Shown: positions 38,211 to 53,940, counted from the first letter of the stretch. The stretch is 64,000 bases of DNA from Paragordius varius (GCA_964247055.1 OZ176050.1:1550001-1614000); one strand, 5' to 3'. Numbers and translations: made by a program. The notes: a model not told the origin generated them from the letters alone.

Positions 38211-41200
38211 TCAATACTCAAGTTAAACTTTGTCCTTAAAAATCGGATATTGGTCACCGGGGAACAAAATTATTTTTTATACATTCTCTTAGTAAGACTA
38301 CATCAAAATATAGAAATAGTTTGACAAATTCTTTCATATCCGATTTTTACAACGATACTCTAAAAATTAATGTATTAAACTAGTCGCATCAATACTCAAG
38401 TTAAACTTTTTTCCTTAAAAATCGGATATTGGTCACCGGTGTACAAAATTATTTTTTATACATTCTCTTAGCAAGACTACATCAAAATATAGAGATAGTT
38501 TGACAAACTCTTTCATATCCGATTTTTACAACGATACTTTAAAAATTAATGTATAAAACTAGTCGTATCAATAAATCGCATCAATACTCAAGTTAAACTT
38601 TGTCCTTAAAAATCGGATATTGGTCACCGGTGAACAAAATTATTTTTTATACATTCTCTTAGTAGGACTACATCAAAATATAGAGATAGTTTGGCAAAAT
38701 CTTTCATATCCGATTTTTACAACGATACTTTAAAAATTATGGTATTAAACCAGACGTATCAATACTCAAGTTAAACTTTGTCCTTAAAAATCGGATATTG
38801 GTCACCGGTGAACAAAATTATTTTTTATACATTCTCTTAGTAAGACTACATCAAAATATAGAGATAGTTTGACAAATTCATTCATATCCGATTTTTACAA
38901 CGATATTTAAAAATTAATGTATTAAACTAGTCGCATCAATACTCAAGTTAAACTTTGTCCTTAAAAATCGGATATTGGTCACCGGGGAACAAAATTATTT
39001 TTTATACATTCTCTTAGTAAGACTACATCAAAATATAGAAATAGTTTGACAAACTTTTTCATATCCGATTTTTACAACGATACTTTAAAAATTATGGTAT
39101 TAAACCAGTCGCATCAATACTCAAGTTAAACTTTGTCCTTAAAAATCGGATATTGGTCACCGGTGAACAAAATTATTTTTTATACATTCTCTTAGTAAGA
39201 CTACATCAAAATATAGAAATAGTTTGACAAATTCTTTCATATCCGATTTTTACAACGATACTTTAAAAATTAATGTATTAAACTAGTCGCATCAATACTC
39301 AAGTTAAACTTTGTCCTTAAAAATCGGATATTGGTCACCGGTGAACAAAATTATTTTTTATACATTCTCTTAGCAAGACTACATCAAAATATAGAGATAG
39401 TTTGACAAACTCTTTCATATCCGATTTTTACAACGATACTTTAAAAATTAATGTATAAAACTAGTCGTATCAATAAATCGCATCAATACTCAAGTTAAAC
39501 TTTGTCCTTAAAAATCGGATATTGGTCACCGGTGAACAAAATTATTTTTTATACATTCTCTTAGTAGGACTACATCAAAATATAGAGATAGTTTGGCAAA
39601 ATCTTTCATATCCGATTTTTACAACGATACTTTAAAAATTATGGTATTAAACCAGACGTATCAATACTCAAGTTAAACTTTGTCCTTAAAAATCGGATAT
39701 TGGTCACCGGTGAACAAAATTATTTTTTATACATTCTCTTAGTAAGACTACATCAAAATATAGAGATAGTTTGACAAATTCATTCATATCCGATTTTTAC
39801 AACGATATTTAAAAATTAATGTATTAAACTAGTCGCATCAATACTCAAGTTAAACTTTGTCCTTAAAAATCGGATATTGGTCACCGGGGAACAAAATAAT
39901 TTTTTATACATTCTCTTAGTAAGACTACATCAAAATATAGAAATAGTTTGACAAATTCTTTCATATCCGATTTTTACAACGATACTTTAAAAATTAATGT
40001 ATTAAACTAGTCGCATCAATACTCAAGTTAAACTTTGTCCTTAAAAATCGGATATTGGTCACCGGTGAACAAAATTATTTTATATACATTCTCTTAGCAA
40101 GACTACATCAAAATATAGAGATAGTTTGACAAACTCTTTCATATCCGATTTTTACAACGATACTTTAAAAATTAATGTATAAAACTAGTCGTATCAATAA
40201 ATCGCATCAATACTCAAGTTAAACTTTGTCCTTAAAAATCGGATATTGGTCACCGGTGAACAAAATTATTTTTTATACATTCTCTTAGTAGGACTACATC
40301 AAAATATAGAGATAGTTTGGCAAAATCTTTCATATCCGATTTTTACAACGATACTTTAAAAATTATGGTATTAAACCAGACGTATCAATACTCAAGTTAA
40401 ACTTTGTCCTTAAAAATCGGATATTGGTCACCGGTGAACAAAATTATTTTTTATACATTCTCTTAGTAAGACTACATCAAAATATAGAGATAGTTTGACA
40501 AATTCATTCATATCCGATTTTTACAACGATATTTAAAAATTAATGTATTAAACTAGTCGCATCAATACTCAAGTTAAACTTTGTCCTTAAAAATCGGATA
40601 TTGGTCACCGGGGAACAAAATAATTTTTTATACATTCTCTTAGTAAGACTACATCAAAATATAGAAATAGTTTGACAAACTTTTTCATATCCGATTTTTA
40701 CAACGATACTTTAAAAATTATGGTATTAAACCAGTCGCATCAATACTCAAGTTAAACTTTGTCCTTAAAAATCGGATATTGGTCACCGGTGAACAAAATT
40801 ATTTTATATACATTCTCTTAGTAAGACTACATCAAAATATAGAAATAGTTTGACAAATTCTTTCATATCCGATTTTTACAACGATACTTTAAAAATTAAT
40901 GTATTAAACTAGTCGCATCAATACTCAAGTTAAACTTTGTCCTTAAAAATCGGATATTGGTCACCGGTGAACAAAATTATTTTTTATACATTCTCTTAGC
41001 AAGACTACATCAAAATATAGAGATAGTTTGACAAACTCTTTCATATCCGATTTTTACAACGATACTTTAAAAATTAATGTATAAAACTAGTCGTATCAAT
41101 AAATCGCATCAATACTCAAGTTAAACTTTGTCCTTAAAAATCGGATATTGGTCACCGGTGAACAAAATTATTTTTTATACATTCTCTTAGTAAGACTATA

Positions 41201-41880
41201 TCAAAATATAGAGATAGTTTGACAAATTCATTCATATCCGATTTTTACAACGATATTTAAAAATTAATGTATTAAACTAGTCGCATCAATACTCAAGTTT
41301 AACTTTGTCCTTAAAAATCGGATATTGGTCACCGGGGAACAAAATTATTTTTTATACATTCTCTTAGTAAGACTACATCAAAATATAGAAATAGTTTGAC
41401 AAACTTTTTCATATCCGATTTTTACAACGATACTTTAAAAATTATGGTATTAAACCAGTCGCATCAATACTCAAGTTAAACTTTGTCCTTAAAAATCGGA
41501 TATTGGTCACCGGTGAACAAAATTATTTTATATACATTCTCTTAGTAAGACTACATCTAAATATAGAAATAGTTTGACAAATTCTTTCATATCCGATTTT
41601 TACAACGATACTTTAAAAATTAATGTATTAAACTAGTCGCATCAATACTCAAGTTAAACTTTGTCCTTAAAAATCGGATATTGGTCACCGGTGAACAAAA
41701 TTATTTTTTATACATTCTCTTAGCAAGACTACATCAAAATATAGAGATAGTTTGACAAACTCTTTCATATCCGATTTTTACAACGATACTTTAAAAATTA
41801 ATGTATAAAATTAGTTGTATCAATAAATCGCATCAATACTCAAGTTAAACTTTGTCCTTAAAAATCGGATATTGGTCACC
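38211..41880. repeat. 902- and 724-bp repeats marked by GGCAAAATCTTTC
   Basis: The GGCAAAATCTTTC variant occurs at 38693, 39595 and 40319. The spacings of 902 and 724 bp correspond to five and four monomers with one long unit in each. Each anchor is followed by the same CCAGACGTATC, CAAATTCATTC and CACCGGGGAAC monomers. From about 41160 the order continues without the GGCAAAATC monomer. ACTTTTTTCCTTAAAA near 38404 and GGTGTACAAAATT near 38440 appear to be private variants. No gene is seen. Confidence 0.77.
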
Positions 41881-44530
41881 GGTGAACAAAATTATTTTAT
41901 ATACATTCTCTTAGTAAGACTACATCAAAATATAGAGATAGTTTGACAAACTCTTTCATATCCGATTTTTACAACGATACTTTAAAAAATAATGTATTAA
42001 ACTAGTCGCATCAATACGTAAGCTAAACATTGTCGTTAAAAATCGGATATTGGTCACCGGTGAACAAAACTATTTTTTATACATTCTCTTAGTAAGACTA
42101 CATCAAAATATAGAGATAGTTTGACAAACTCTTTCACATCCGATTTTTACAACGATACTTTAAAAATTATGGTATTAAACCAGTCGTATCAATACTCAAG
42201 TTAAACTTTGTCCTTAAAAATCGGATATTGGTCACCGGTGAACAAAATTATTTTTTATATATTCTCTTAGTAAGACTACATCAAAATATAGAGATAGTTT
42301 GACAAACTCTTTCACATCCGATTTTTACAACGATACTTTAAAAATTAATGTATAAAACTAGTCGTATCAATAAATCGCATCAATACTCAAGTTAAACTTT
42401 GTCCTTAAAAATCGGATATTGGTCACCGGTGAACAAAATTATTTTCTATACATTCTCTTAGTAGGACTACATCAAAATATAGAGATAGTTTAGCAAACTC
42501 TTTCATATCCGATTTTTACAACGATACTTTAAAAATTAATGTATTAAACTAGTCGCATCAATACTCAAGTTAAACTTTGTCCTTAAAAATCGGATATTGG
42601 TCACCGGGGAACAAAATTTTTTTTTATACATTCTCTTAGTAAGACTACATCAAAATATAGAGATAGTTTGACAAACTCTTTCATATCCGATTTTTACAAC
42701 GATACTTTTAAAATTAATGTATAAAACTAGTCGTATCATTAAATCACATCAATACTCAAGTTAAACTTTGTCCTTAAAAATCGGATATTGGTCACCGGTG
42801 AACAAAATTATTTTCTATACATTCTCTTAGTAGGACTACATCAAAATATAGAGATAGTTTAGCAAACTCTTTCATATCCGATTTTTACAACGATACTTAA
42901 AAATTAATGTATTAAACCAGTCGCATCAATACTCAAGTTAAACTTTGTCCTTAAAAATCGGATATTGGTCACCGGTGAACAAAATTATTTTATATACATT
43001 CTCTTAGTAAGACTACATCAAAATATAGAGATAGTTTGACAAACTCTTTCATATCCGATTTTTACAACGATACTTTAAAAAATAATGTATTAAACTAGTC
43101 GCATCAATACGTAAGCTAAACATTGTCGTTAAAAATCGGATATTGGTCACCGGTGAACAAAACTATTTTTTATACATTCTCTTAGTAAGACTACATCAAA
43201 ATATAGAGATAGTTTGACAAACTCTTTCACATCCGATTTTTACAACGATACTTTAAAAATTATGGTATTAAACCAGTCGTATCAATACTCAAGTTAAACT
43301 TTGTCCTTAAAAATCGGATATTGGTCACCGGTGAACAAAATTATTTTTTATATATTCTCTTAGTAAGACTACATCAAAATATAGAGATAGTTTGACAAAC
43401 TCTTTCACATCCGATTTTTACAACGATACTTTAAAAATTAATGTATAAAACTAGTCGTATCAATAAATCGCATCAATACTCAAGTTAAACTTTGTCCTTA
43501 AAAATCGGATATTGGTCACCGGTGAACAAAATTATTTTCTATACATTCTCTTAGTAGGACTACATCAAAATATAGAGATAGTTTAGCAAACTCTTTCATA
43601 TCCGATTTTTACAACGATACTTTAAAAATTAATGTATTAAACTAGTCGCATCAATACTCAAGTTAAACTTTGTCCTTAAAAATCGGATATTGGTCACCGG
43701 GGAACAAAATTTTTTTTTATACATTCTCTTAGTAAGACTACATCAAAATATAGAGATAGTTTGACAAACTCTTTCATATCCGATTTTTACAACGATACTT
43801 TTAAAATTAATGTATAAAACTAGTCGTATCATTAAATCACATCAATACTCAAGTTAAACTTTGTCCTTAAAAATCGGATATTGGTCACCGGTGAACAAAA
43901 TTATTTTTTATACATTCTCTTAGTAGGACTACATAAAAATATAGAGATAGTTTGGCAAACTCTTTCACATCCAATTTTTACAACGATACTTTAAAAATTA
44001 TGGTATTAAACCAGTCGTATCAATACTCAAGTTAAACTTTGTCCTTAAAAATCGGATATTGGTCACCGGTGAACAAAATTATTTTTTATACATTCTCTTA
44101 GCAAGACTACATCAAAATATAGAGATAGTTTGACAAACTCTTTCACATCCGATTTTTACAACGATACTTTAAAAATTAATGTATAAAACTAGTCGTATCA
44201 ATAAATCGCATCAATACTCAAGTTAAACTTTGTCCTTAAAAATCGGATATTGGTCACCGGTGAACAAAATTATTTTCTATACATTCTCTTAGTAGGACTA
44301 CATCAAAATATAGAGATAGTTTAGCAAACTCTTTCATATCCGATTTTTACAACGATACTTTAAAAATTAATGTATTAAACTAGTCGCATCAATACTCAAG
44401 TTAAACTTTGTCCTTAAAAATCGGATATTGGTCACCGGGGAACAAAATTTTTTTTTATACATTCTCTTAGTAAGACTACATCAAAATATAGAAATAGTTT
44501 GACAAACTTTTTCATATCCGATTTTTACAA
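41881..44530. repeat. 1,093-bp (six-monomer) tandem pair and a partial third copy
   Basis: CATTGTCGTTAAAAATC occurs at 42031 and 43124, and CACCGGGGAACAAAATTTT at about 42602 and 43695, both 1,093 bp apart. A partial third copy places CACCGGGGAACAAAATTTT near 44433, 738 bp further on. GTTTAGCAAAC first appears here, near 42488, and stays common to about 54 kb. CATTAAATCACATC near 42738 and 43831 is another shared marker. Satellite only. Confidence 0.78.
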
Positions 44531-46340
44531 CGATACTTTAAAAATTATGGTATTAAACCAGTCGCATCAATACTCAAGTTAAACTTTGTCCTTAAAAATC
44601 GGATATTGGTCACCGGTGAACAAAATTATTTTATATACATTCTCTTAGTAAGACTACATCAAAATATAGAGATAGTTTGACAAACTCTTTCATATCCGAT
44701 TTTTACAACGATACTTTAAAAAATAATGTATTAAACTAGTCGCATCAATACGTAAGCTAAACATTGTCCTTAAAAATCGGATATTGGTCACCGGTGAACA
44801 AAACTATTTTTTATACATTCTCTTAGTAATACTACATCAAAATATAGAGATAGTTTGACAAACTCTTTCACATCCGATTTTTACAACGATACTTTAAAAA
44901 TTAATGTATAAAACTAGTCGTATCAATAAATCACATCAATACTCAAGTTAAACTTTGTCCTTAAAAATCGGATATTGGTCACCGGTGAACAAAATTATTT
45001 TTTATACATTCTCTTAGTAGGACTACATAAAAATATAGAGATAGTTTGGCAAACTCTTTCATATCCAATTTTTACAACGATACTTTAAAAATTATGGTAT
45101 TAAACCAGTCGTATCAATACTCAAGTTAAACTTTGTCCTTAAAAATCGGATATTGGTCACCGGTGAACAAAATTATTTTTTATACATTCTCTTAGTAGGA
45201 CTACATCAAAATATAGAGATAGTTTGGCAAACTCTTTCATATCCGATTTTTACAACGATACTTTAATTATGGTATTAAACCAGACGTATCAATACTCAAG
45301 TTAAACTTTGTCCTTAAAAAGGTCACCGGTGAACAAAATTATTTTTTATACATTCTCTTAGTAAGACTACATCAAAATATAGAGATAGTTTGACAAACTC
45401 TTTCATATCCGATTTTTACAACGATACTTTAAAAATTATGGTATTAAACCAGTCGCATCAATACTCAAGTTAAACTTTGTCCTTAAAAATCGGATATTGG
45501 TCACCGGTGAGCAAAATTATTTTATATACATTCTCTTAGTAAGACTACATCAAAATATAGAGATAGTTTGACAAACTCTTTCATATCCGATTTTTACAAC
45601 GATACTTTAAAAAATAATGTATTAAACTAGTCGCATCAATACGTAAGCTAAACATTGTCCTTAAAAATCGGATATTGGTCACCGGTGAACAAAACTATTT
45701 TTTATACATTCTCTTAGTAATACTACATCAAAATATAGAGATAGTTTGACAAACTCTTTCACATCCGATTTTTACAACGATACTTTAAAAATTAATGTAT
45801 AAAACTAGTCGTATCAATAAATCACATCAATACTCAAGTTAAACTTTGTCCTTAAAAATCGGATATTGGTCACCGGTGAACAAAATTATTTTTTATACAT
45901 TCTCTTAGTAGGACTACATAAAAATATAGAGATAGTTTGGCAAACTCTTTCATATCCAATTTTTACAACGATACTTTAAAAATTATGGTATTAAACCAGT
46001 CGTATCAATACTCAAGTTAAACTTTGTCCTTAAAAATCGGATATTGGTCACCGGTGAACAAAATTATTTTTTATACATTCTCTTAGTAGGACTACATCAA
46101 AATATAGAGATAGTTTGGCAAACTCTTTCATATCCGATTTTTACAACGATACTTTAATTATGGTATTAAACCAGACGTATCAATACTCAAGTTAAACTTT
46201 GTCCTTAAAAAGGTCACCGGTGAACAAAATTATTTTTTATACATTCTCTTAGTAAGACTACATCAAAATATAGAGATAGTTTGACAAACTCTTTCATATC
46301 CGATTTTTATAACGATACTTTAAAAATTAATGTATTAAAC
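44531..46340. repeat. 891-bp (five-monomer) tandem pair with arm-less monomers
   Basis: TTAGTAATACTAC at about 44824 and 45715, and CCTTAAAAAGGTCACC near 45312 and 46203, are 891 bp apart. In the latter monomer the left arm of the inverted repeat is almost removed by a 9-bp deletion, while the TCACCGGTGA core beside it is intact. Its preceding junction reads ACTTTAATTATGG, three bases shorter than usual. GGTGAGCAAAATT near 45508 distinguishes the second copy from the first. Confidence 0.8.
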
Positions 46341-49300
46341 TAGTCGCATCAATACTCAAGTTAAACTTTGTCCTTAAAAACCGGATATTGGTCACCGGGG
46401 AACAAATTATTTTTTATACATTCTCTTAGTAGGACTACATCAAAATATAGAGATAGTTTGGCAAACTCTTTCATATCCAATTTTTACAACGATACTTTAA
46501 AAATTAATGTATAAAACTAGTCGCATCAATACTCAAGTTAAACTTTGTCCTTAAAAATCGGATATTGGTCACCGGTGAACAAATTATTTTTATACATTCT
46601 CTTAGTAAGACTAGATCAAAATATAGAAATAGTTTGACAAACTCTTTCACATCCGATTTTTACAACGATACTTTAAAAATTAATGTATAAAACTAGTCGT
46701 ATCAATAAATCGCATCAATACTCAAGTTAAACTTTGTCCTTAAAAATCGGATATTGGTCACCGGTGAACAAAATTATTTTTATACAACTCTTAGTAGGAC
46801 TACATCAAAATATAGAGATAGTTTGACAAACTCTTTCATATCCGATTTTTACAACGATACTTTAAAAATTATGGTATTAAACCAGTCGCATCAATACTCA
46901 AGTTAAACTTTGTCCTTAAAAATCGGATATTGGTCACCGGTGAACAAAACTATTTTTTATACATTCTCTTAGTAAGACTACATCAAAATATAGAGATAGT
47001 TTGACAAACTCTTTCACATCCGATTTTTACAACGATACTTTAAAAATTAATGTATAAAACTAGTCGTATCAATAAATCGCATCAATACTCAAGTTAAACT
47101 TTGTCCTTAAAAATCGGATATTGGTCACCGGTGAACAAAATTATTTTCTATACATTCTCTTAGTAGGACTACATCAAAATATAGAGATAGTTTAGCAAAC
47201 TCTTTCATATCCGATTTTTACAACGATACTTTAAAAATTAATGTATAAAACTAGTCGCATCAATACTCAAGTTAAACTTTGTCCTTAAAAATCGGATATT
47301 GGTCACCGGTGAACAAAATTATTTTTTATACATTCTCTTAGTAAGACTACATCAAAATATAGAAATAGTTTGACAAACTTTTTCATATCCGATTTTTACA
47401 ACGATACTTTAAAAAATATGATATTAAACCAGTCGTATCAATACTCAAGTTAAACTTTGTCCTTAAAAATCGGATATTGGTCACCGGTGAACAAAATTAT
47501 TTTTTATACATTCTCTTAGTAAGACTACATCAAAATATAGAAATAGTTTGACAAACTTTTTCATATCCGATTTTTACAACGATACTTTAAAAATTATGGT
47601 ATTAAACCAGTCGCATCAATACTCAAGTTAAACTTTGTCCTTAAAAATCGGATATTGGTCACCGGTGAACAAAATTATTTTTTATACAACTCTTAGTAGG
47701 ACTACATCAAAATATAGAGATAGTTTGACAAACTCTTTCATATCCGATTTTTACAACGATACTTTAAAAATTATGGTATTAAACCAGTCGCATCAATACT
47801 CAAGTTAAACTTTGTCCTTAAAAATCGGATATTGGTCACCGGTGAACAAAACTATTTTTTATACATTCTCTTAGTAAGACTACATCAAAATATAGAGATA
47901 GTTTGACAAACTCTTTCACATCCGATTTTTACAACGATACTTTAAAAATTAATGTATAAAACTAGTCGTATCAATAAATCGCATCAATACTCAAGTTAAA
48001 CTTTGTCCTTAAAAATCGGATATTGGTCACCGGTGAACAAAATTATTTTCTATACATTCTCTTAGTAGGACTACATCAAAATATAGAGATAGTTTAGCAA
48101 ACTCTTTCATATCCGATTTTTACAACGATACTTTAAAAATTAATGTATAAAACTAGTCGCATCAATACTCAAGTTAAACTTTGTCCTTAAAAATCGGATA
48201 TTGGTCACCGGTGAACAAAATTATTTTTTATACATTCTCTTAGTAAGACTACATCAAAATATAGAAATAGTTTGACAAACTTTTTCATATCCGATTTTTA
48301 CAACGATACTTTAAAAATTAATGTATAAAACTAGTCGTATCAATAAATCGCATCAATACTCAAGTTAAACTTTGTCCTTAAAAATCGGATATTGGTCACC
48401 GATGAACAAAATTATTTTTTATACATTCTCTTAGTAGGACTACATCAAAATATAGAGATAGTTTGGCAAACTCTTTCATATCCGATTTTTACAACGATAC
48501 TTTAATTATGGTATTAAACCAGAAGTATCAATACTCAAGTTAAACTTTGTCCTTAAAAAGGTCACCGGTGAACAAAATTATTTTTTATACATTCTCTTAG
48601 TAAGACTACATCAAAATATAGTGATAGTTTGACAAACTCTTTCATATCCGATTTTTACAACGATACTTTAAAAATTAATGTATTAAACTAGTCGCATCAA
48701 TACTCAAGTTAAACTTTGTCCTTAAAAATCGGATATTGGTCACCGGTGAACAAAATTATTTTTTATACATTCTCTTAGTAGGACTACATCAAAATATAGA
48801 GATAGTTTGGCAAACTCTTTCATATCCGATTTTTACAACGATACTTTAAAAATTAATGTATTAAACTAGTCGCATCAATACTCAAGTTAAACTTTGTCCT
48901 TAAAAATCGGATATTGGTCACCGGGGAACAAATTATTTTTTATACATTCTCTTAGTAAGACTACATCAAAATATAGAGATAGTTTGACAAACTCTTTCAC
49001 ATCCGATTTTTACAACGATACTTTAAAAATTAATGTATAAAACTAGTCGTATCAATAAATCGCATCAATACTCAAGTTAAACTTTGTCCTTAAAAATCGG
49101 ATATTGGTCACCGGTGAACAAAATTATTTTCTATACATTCTCTTAGTAGGACTACATCAAAATATAGAGATAGTTTAGCAAACTCTTTCATATCCGATTT
49201 TTACAACGATACTTTAAAAATTAATGTATTAAACTAGTCGCATCAATACTCAAGTTAAACTTTGTCCTTAAAAATCGGATATTGGTCACCGGGGAACAAA

Positions 49301-52300
49301 TTATTTTTTATACATTCTCTTAGTAAGACTACATCAAAATATAGAGATAGTTTGACAAACTCTTTCACATCCGATTTTTACAACGATACTTTAAAAATTA
49401 ATGTATAAAACTAGTCGCATCAATACTCAAGTTAAACTTTGTCCTTAAAAATCGGATATTGGTCACCGGTGAACAAAATTATTTTTTATACATTCTCTTA
49501 GTAAGACTACATCAAAATATAGAAATAGTTTGACAAACTTTTTCATATCCGATTTTTACAACGATACTTTAAAAATTAATGTATAAAACTAGTCGTATCA
49601 ATAAATCGCATCAATACTCAAGTTAAACTTTGTCCTTAAAAATCGGATATTGGTCACCGGTGAACAAAATTATTTTTTATACATTCTCTTAGTAGGACTA
49701 CATCAAAATATAGAGATAGTTTGGCAAACTCTTTCATATCCGATTTTTACAACGATACTTTAATTATGGTATTAAACCAGACGTATCAATACTCAAGTTA
49801 AACTTTGTCCTTAAAAAGGTCACCGGTGAACAAAATTATTTTTTATACATTCTCTTAGTAAGACTACATCAAAATATAGAGATAGTTTGACAAACTCTTT
49901 CATATCCGATTTTTACAACGATACTTTAAAAATTAATGTATTAAACTAGTCGCATCAATACTCAAGTTAAACTTTGTCCTTAAAAATCGGATATTGGTCA
50001 CCGGGGAACAAATTATTTTTTATACATTCTCTTAGTAAGACTACATCAAAATATAGAGATAGTTTGACAAACTCTTTCACATCCGATTTTTACAACGATA
50101 CTTTAAAAATTAATGTATAAAACTAGTCGTATCAATAAATCGCATCAATACTCAAGTTAAACTTTGTCCTTAAAAATCGGATATTGGTCACCGGTGAACA
50201 AAATTATTTTCTATACATTCTCTTAGTAGGACTACATCAAAATATAGAGATAGTTTAGCAAACTCTTTCATATCCGATTTTTACAACGATACTTTAAAAA
50301 TTAATGTATAAAACTAGTCGCATCAATACTCAAGTTAAACTTTGTCCTTAAAAATCGGATATTGGTCACCGGTGAACAAAATTATTTTCTATACATTCTC
50401 TTAGTAGGACTACATCAAAATATAGAGATAGTTTAGCAAACTCTTTCATATCCGATTTTTACAACGATACTTTAAAAATTAATGTATAAAACTAGTCGCA
50501 TCAATACTCAAGTTAAACTTTGTCCTTAAAAATCGGATATTGGTCACCGGTGAACAAAATTATTTTTTATACATTCTCTTAGTAAGACTACATCAAAATA
50601 TAGAAATAGTTTGACAAACTTTTTCATATCCGATTTTTACAACGATACTTTAAAAATTAATGTATAAAACTAGTCGTATCAATAAATCGCATCAATACTC
50701 AAGTTAAACTTTGTCCTTAAAAATCGGATATTGGTCACCGGTGAACAAAATTATTTTTTATACATTCTCTTAGTAGGACTACATCAAAATATAGAGATAG
50801 TTTGGCAAACTCTTTCATATCCGATTTTTACAACGATACTTTAATTATGGTATTAAACCAGACGTATCAATACTCAAGTTAAACTTTGTCCTTAAAAAGG
50901 TCACCGGTGAACAAAATTATTTTTTATACATTCTCTTAGTAAGACTACATCAAAATATAGAGATAGTTTGACAAACTCTTTCATATCCGATTTTTACAAC
51001 GATACTTTAAAAATTAATGTATTAAACTAGTCGCATCAATACTCAAGTTAAACTTTGTCCTTAAAAATCGGATATTGGTCACCGGGGAACAAATTATTTT
51101 TTATACATTCTCTTAGTAGGACTACATCAAAATATAGAGATAGTTTGGCAAACTCTTTCATATCCAATTTTTACAACGATACTTTAAAAATTAATGTATA
51201 AAACTAGTCGCATCAATACTCAAGTTAAACTTTGTCCTTAAAAATCGGATATTGGTCACCGGTGAACAAATTATTTTTATACATTCTCTTAGTAAGACTA
51301 GATCAAAATATAGAAATAGTTTGACAAACTCTTTCACATCCGATTTTTACAACGATACTTTAAAAATTAATGTATAAAACTAGTCGTATCAATAAATCGC
51401 ATCAATACTCAAGTTAAACTTTGTCCTTAAAAATCGGATATTGGTCACCGGTGAACAAAATTATTTTTTATACAACTCTTAGTAGGACTACATCAAAATA
51501 TAGAGATAGTTTGACAAACTCTTTCATATCCGATTTTTACAACGATACTTTAAAAATTATGGTATTAAACCAGTCGCATCAATACTCAAGTTAAACTTTG
51601 TCCTTAAAAATCGGATATTGGTCACCGGTGAACAAAACTATTTTTTATACATTCTCTTAGTAAGACTACATCAAAATATAGAGATAGTTTGACAAACTCT
51701 TTCACATCCGATTTTTACAACGATACTTTAAAAATTAATGTATAAAACTAGTCGTATCAATAAATCGCATCAATACTCAAGTTAAACTTTGTCCTTAAAA
51801 ATCGGATATTGGTCACCGGTGAACAAAATTATTTTCTATACATTCTCTTAGTAGGACTACATCAAAATATAGAGATAGTTTAGCAAACTCTTTCATATCC
51901 GATTTTTACAACGATACTTTAAAAATTAATGTATAAAACTAGTCGCATCAATACTCAAGTTAAACTTTGTCCTTAAAAATCGGATATTGGTCACCGGTGA
52001 ACAAAATTATTTTTTATACATTCTCTTAGTAAGACTACATCAAAATATAGAAATAGTTTGACAAACTTTTTCATATCCGATTTTTACAACGATACTTTAA
52101 AAAATATGGTATTAAACCAGTCGTATCAATACTCAAGTTAAACTTTGTCCTTAAAAATCGGATATTGGTCACCGGTGAACAAAATTATTTTTTATACATT
52201 CTCTTAGTAAGACTACATCAAAATATAGAGATAGTTTGGCAAACTCTTTCATATCCAATTTTTACAACGATACTTTAAAAATTAATGTATTAAACTAGTC

Positions 52301-53940
52301 GCATCAATACTCAAGTTAAACTTTGTCCTTAAAAATCGGATATTGGTCACCGGGGAACAAAATTTTTTTTTATACATTCTCTTAGTAAGACTACATCAAA
52401 ATATAGAAATAGTTTGACAAACTTTTTCATATCCGATTTTTACAACGATACTTTAAAAATTATGGTATTAAACCAGTCGCATCAATACTCAAGTTAAACT
52501 TTGTCCTTAAAAATCGGATATTGGTCACCGGTGAACAAAATTATTTTATATACATTCTCTTAGTAAGACTACATCAAAATATAGAGATAGTTTGACAAAC
52601 TCTTTCATATCCGATTTTTACAACGATACTTTAAAAATTAATGTATAAAACTAGTCGTATCAATAAATCGCATCAATACTCAAGTTAAACTTTGTCCTTA
52701 AAAATCGGATATTGGTCACCGGTGAACAAAATTATTTTTTATACATTCTCTTAGTAGGACTGCATCAAAATATAGAGATAGTTTGGCAAACTCTTTCATA
52801 TCCAATTTTTACAACGATACTTTAAAAATTAATGTATTAAACTAGTCGCATCAATACTCAAGTTAAACTTTGTCCTTAAAAATCGGATATTGGTCACCGG
52901 GGAACAAATTATTTTTTATACATTCTCTTAGTAGGACTACATCAAAATATAGAGATAGTTTGGCAAACTCTTTCATATCCAATTTTTACAACGATACTTT
53001 AAAAATTAATGTATAAAACTAGTCGCATCAATACTCAAGTTAATCTTTGTCCTTAAAAATCGGATATTGGTCACCGGTGAACAAATTATTTTTATACATT
53101 CTCTTAGGACTAGATCAAAATATAGAAATAGTTTGAGAAACTCTTTCACATCCGATTTTTACAACGATACTTTAAAAATTAATGTATAAAACTAGTCGTA
53201 TCAATAAATCGCATCAATACTCAAGTTAAACTTTGTCCTTAAAAATCGGATATTGGTCACCGGTGAACAAAATTATTTTTTATACAACTCTTAGTAGGAC
53301 TACATCAAAATATAGAGATAGTTTGACAAACTCTTTCATATCCGATTTTTACAACGATACTTTAAAAATTATGGTATTAAACAGTCGCATCAATACTCAA
53401 GTTAAACTTTGTCCTTAAAAATCGGATATTGGTCACCGGTGAACAAAACTATTTTTTATACATTCTCTTAGTAAGACTACATCAAAATATAGAGATAGTT
53501 TGACAAACTCTTTCACATCCGATTTTTACAACGATACTTTAAAAATTAATGTATAAAACTAGTCGTATCAATAAATCGCATCAATACTCAAGTTAAACTT
53601 TGTCCTTAAAAATCGGATATTGGTCACCGGTGAACAAAATTATTTTCTATACATTCTCTTAGTAGGACTACATCAAAATATAGAGATAGTTTAGCAAACT
53701 CTTTCATATCCGATTTTTACAACGATACTTTAAAAATTAATGTATAAAACTAGTCGCATCAATACTCAAGTTAAACTTTGTCCTTAAAAATCGGATATTG
53801 GTCATCGGGGAACAAAATTTTTTTTTATACATTCTCTTAGTAAGACTACATCAAAATATAGAAATAGTTTGACAAACTTTTTCATATCCGATTTTTACAA
53901 CGATACTTTAAAAAATATGATATTAAACCAGTCGTATCAA
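46341..53940. repeat. Mixed higher-order repeats (1,081, 1,258, 1,812 and 4,687 bp)
   Basis: The arm-less CCTTAAAAAGGTCACC monomer occurs near 48551, 49809 and 50890, spacings of 1,258 and 1,081 bp. The rare CTAGATCAAAATATAG monomer lies at 46611, 51298 and 53110, spacings of 4,687 and 1,812 bp. The first spacing reflects a copy of about 46390-47430 at 51080-52120. The second reflects a copy of about 51070-51900 at 52880-53700. TACAACTCTTAG, TTTTCTATAC and GTTTAGCAAAC monomers recur throughout. Block edges are less clear here than elsewhere because several overlapping exchanges share the same monomers. No gene or foreign insertion is seen. Confidence 0.72.

Noticed and set aside
53233-53418. 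A 61-codon open frame starting at TTGTCCTTAAAAATC
   Set aside because: It is a chance frame through two monomers, opened by the TACAACTCTTAG and AAACAGTCGC length variants. No related frame is kept in other monomers, so it is not a gene.
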